Positions 62,382-64,000 of a stretch of DNA of 64,000 nucleotides are shown here, piece after piece (positions within the stretch are counted from its first letter, which is position 1; each line of letters opens with the position of its first letter). Both the position numbers and the translations under genes were made by a program. This stretch comes from Salipiger sp. H15 (GTDB taxonomy: Bacteria; Pseudomonadota; Alphaproteobacteria; Rhodobacterales; Rhodobacteraceae): NCBI RefSeq assembly GCF_040409955.1, contig NZ_CP123385.1, positions 1,161,501 to 1,225,500 of the forward strand. Direction: 5' to 3'. The notes beneath the pieces were generated by a model. It worked only from the letters and a program-made list of their open reading frames with translations. It had not been told where the DNA came from and made no database searches.

Positions 62382-63154
62382 CGGACCAGAACATCCTGTC
62401 CCTCAAAGACGTGGTGCGCGATTTCGACGGGCTGCGCGCGGTCGGCGGAAAGGACGGTCTGACCTTCGACGTCTCCGCCGGCAAGATCCTCGGGCTGATC
62501 GGCCCGAATGGAGCCGGCAAGTCCACCACCTTCAACCTGATTTCCGGGGTACTCAAACCGACGTCCGGCAGTGTGCGCTTCAACGGCACCGACCTGGCCG
62601 GGCTGCGGCCCAGCGACATCGCCTCGCTGGGACTGGCGCGGACCTTCCAGACCCCGCGGGCTTTCACCTCTCTCAGCGTGCTGGACAACGTGCTGGTCGG
62701 GCTGGCGCATTCCCGCGAAGGGCTGCTGCCCGGTATCCTGGGCACCTGGCAGCGCCAGGATGCAGAGGAGCGCGAGCAGGCGCTGCATTGGCTGGACCGT
62801 CTGGGTCTGGCGGGGCTGCGCGATCAGGACGTCACCAACCTGTCAGGCGGTGAGCTGCGCATGCTGGAAATCGCCAGGCAACTGGCGCGCGGTCCCCGAG
62901 CGTTGCTTCTCGATGAACCGACCGCAGGACTCGACTCGACCTTCCAGGAGCGTCTGCTGTCCATCCTTCAGGGTTGTCACGCAGAGGGCATGACCCTTGT
63001 CATCGTCGAGCACAACCTGCCGTTCATCCTCGAGCTGGCGCAGGACATGCTGGTCCTGCAAAACGGCGCCCTTCTGGCGCGCGGCACGCCTGAGGACATC
63101 CGGCGAGATCCCATCGTCATCAAGGCCTATCTGGGAGATGAACATGAAGCTTGA
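62378..63154 (+). CDS. livG: Liv-type ABC transporter ATPase LivG
   Basis: A 258-aa ATPase. Walker [13 protein letters not shown], signature [19 protein letters not shown] and Walker [12 protein letters not shown] are intact. [12 protein letters not shown] is the Q-loop region typical of LivG. Its 3' end overlaps livF by 11 bp. Confidence 0.93.
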   Translation: MTDQNILSLKDVVRDFDGLRAVGGKDGLTFDVSAGKILGLIGPNGAGKSTTFNLISGVLKPTSGSVRFNGTDLAGLRPSDIASLGLARTFQTPRAFTSLSVLDNVLVGLAHSREGLLPGILGTWQRQDAEEREQALHWLDRLGLAGLRDQDVTNLSGGELRMLEIARQLARGPRALLLDEPTAGLDSTFQERLLSILQGCHAEGMTLVIVEHNLPFILELAQDMLVLQNGALLARGTPEDIRRDPIVIKAYLGDEHEA

Positions 63155-63848
63155 CGTCAAGGATCTGGTGGCGGGCTACGGCAAACTGATGGTGCTGCAC
63201 GATGTCGGCTTCTCCGCCGAACCCGGAGAAATCACCTGTGTCCTGGGTCCGAACGGCGCAGGCAAATCCACCCTGATGAAGACCATTGCGGGGCATTTGC
63301 CCGTCAGCGGGGGAACGATCGTCCTCGATGGGCGTCGCGTGGACGGTCAAGGCGCCCTGACACTGGCCCGCGCCGGGATCGGCTACGTCGCACAGGAAGG
63401 CAATACTTTCGCCGAACTCAGCGTGCGCGACAATCTACAGGCTTCAGCCCTGGCCTATGAAGGCACGGGTGCGCGGGTCAACGATGTGCTGTCGCGCTTC
63501 CCGATCCTGAAGGAGCGCGCCCGTCAAGCGGCCTCCACCCTGTCGGGCGGCGAGCGTCAGACTCTGGCCATTGCCAATGCCCTGATCGCTGGACCTCGCC
63601 TGCTGATCCTCGATGAGCCCACGGCAGGGCTGGCGCCCATTTTCGTCGACCGGATCGTGGCCTGGGTCCGCGAGCTGGCAGAGAACGGAATGACCGTGAT
63701 CTGGGTCGTGGAACAGGACCCGAAGAAGGTTCTCCAGGTGTCGAAGACATCCTGGTTCCTCGAATCCGGCCGCGTCCGGGCGACCATGCCGAGCGCACAG
63801 CTGCTCGAACGCGGTGCTTTGCAGGAGCTTCTTCTGCAAACCAGCTGA
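63144..63848 (+). CDS. livF: Liv-type ABC transporter ATPase LivF
   Basis: A 234-aa ATPase. Walker [39 protein letters not shown] as the LivF Q-loop, signature LSGGERQTLAIANALIAGP and Walker [14 protein letters not shown]. The ATG at 63144 lies inside livG. Confidence 0.93.
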   Translation: MKLDVKDLVAGYGKLMVLHDVGFSAEPGEITCVLGPNGAGKSTLMKTIAGHLPVSGGTIVLDGRRVDGQGALTLARAGIGYVAQEGNTFAELSVRDNLQASALAYEGTGARVNDVLSRFPILKERARQAASTLSGGERQTLAIANALIAGPRLLILDEPTAGLAPIFVDRIVAWVRELAENGMTVIWVVEQDPKKVLQVSKTSWFLESGRVRATMPSAQLLERGALQELLLQTS

Positions 63849-63913
63849 CCAACCAAATAAGCCAGGCACCCCACGTGCCGATAGTCAAAACCGACCCCAA
63901 CATGGAGACAACA

Positions 63914-64000
63914 ATGAAGAAAACCATCACACTTTCCGCAACTCTGGCGCTCTCTGTCAGCGCCGTCGTCGTCCAGGCACAAGAGCCTGTTACCGTCGGC
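63914..64000 (+). CDS. ABC transporter substrate-binding protein (start only)
   Basis: The first 29 codons are visible: MKKTITLSATLALSVSAVVV then QAQEPVTVG, a clean signal peptide. Position 65 bp after livF makes it the periplasmic binding protein of this Liv-type system, here encoded last instead of first. The rest lies beyond the window. Confidence 0.8.
   Translation, partial: MKKTITLSATLALSVSAVVVQAQEPVTVG

Overview
The window is high-GC chromosomal DNA from a Rhodobacterales-type alphaproteobacterium, probably of the Roseobacter group. The reasons are the set of families present: a Rieske-type NirD, a four-subunit sarcosine oxidase operon under a GlxA-type AraC regulator, xdhABC coupled to a BMP-type purine ABC transporter, a class II (B12) ribonucleotide reductase, an HvrA/H-NS-like protein, and TRAP and Liv transporters. 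The presence of dnaE argues for a chromosome. No rRNA, tRNA or CRISPR array was seen.

Positions 1-31086 look like stable, very GC-rich backbone. On the minus strand come the end of nirD, nirB and an unusual triple-GAF-like gene that heads the nitrite reductase operon, then an H-NS-like gene. On the plus strand come a dienelactone hydrolase and a cytochrome b561. A divergent glxA-type regulator and soxBDAG follow, then slyX, a lipoprotein gene, dnaE, xdhABC with a four-gene purine/nucleoside ABC importer, ydcF, a DUF1489 gene and nrdJ. Several copies of GC-rich palindromic repeat elements are scattered here, two of them apparently inserted in frame inside xdhA and xdhB.

Positions 31110 to about 38800 are a mobile-element graveyard that starts 23 bp after the nrdJ stop codon. 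A Tn7-like end carries GGCCATT three times at exact 21-bp spacing. It is followed by two small genes of unknown function and by a tnsA-tnsB pair, with no tnsC or tniQ visible. The tnsB gene is split by a complete 1203-bp IS3-family element with a 4-bp target duplication (TCGA); removing the element restores one 736-codon frame. Next come an 830-bp stretch without a clear gene, a truncated cupin gene, and a 5'-truncated IS5-family transposase.

Positions 38882-47160 hold short, lower-GC accessory genes: four short-chain dehydrogenases, a VOC protein, a DoxX-like protein, a GNAT acetyltransferase, a lipocalin-like secreted protein, an MFS exporter, and HxlR and LysR regulators with visible palindromic operator candidates.

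Positions 47297 to the end look like one catabolic region. It has a MocR-type regulator, a TRAP transporter (dctPQM), an NTF2-like protein, an aldehyde dehydrogenase, two paralogous pyridoxamine-phosphate-oxidase-fold flavoproteins, a D-aminoacylase-like amidohydrolase, a COG0523 GTPase, an XRE-cupin regulator, an Ldh2/piperideine-carboxylate-reductase-like enzyme and a Liv-type ABC transporter (livHMGF, with the start of a binding protein at the window edge). The enzyme set fits uptake and stepwise reduction, hydrolytic opening and semialdehyde oxidation of a cyclic nitrogen compound. The substrate cannot be read from sequence.
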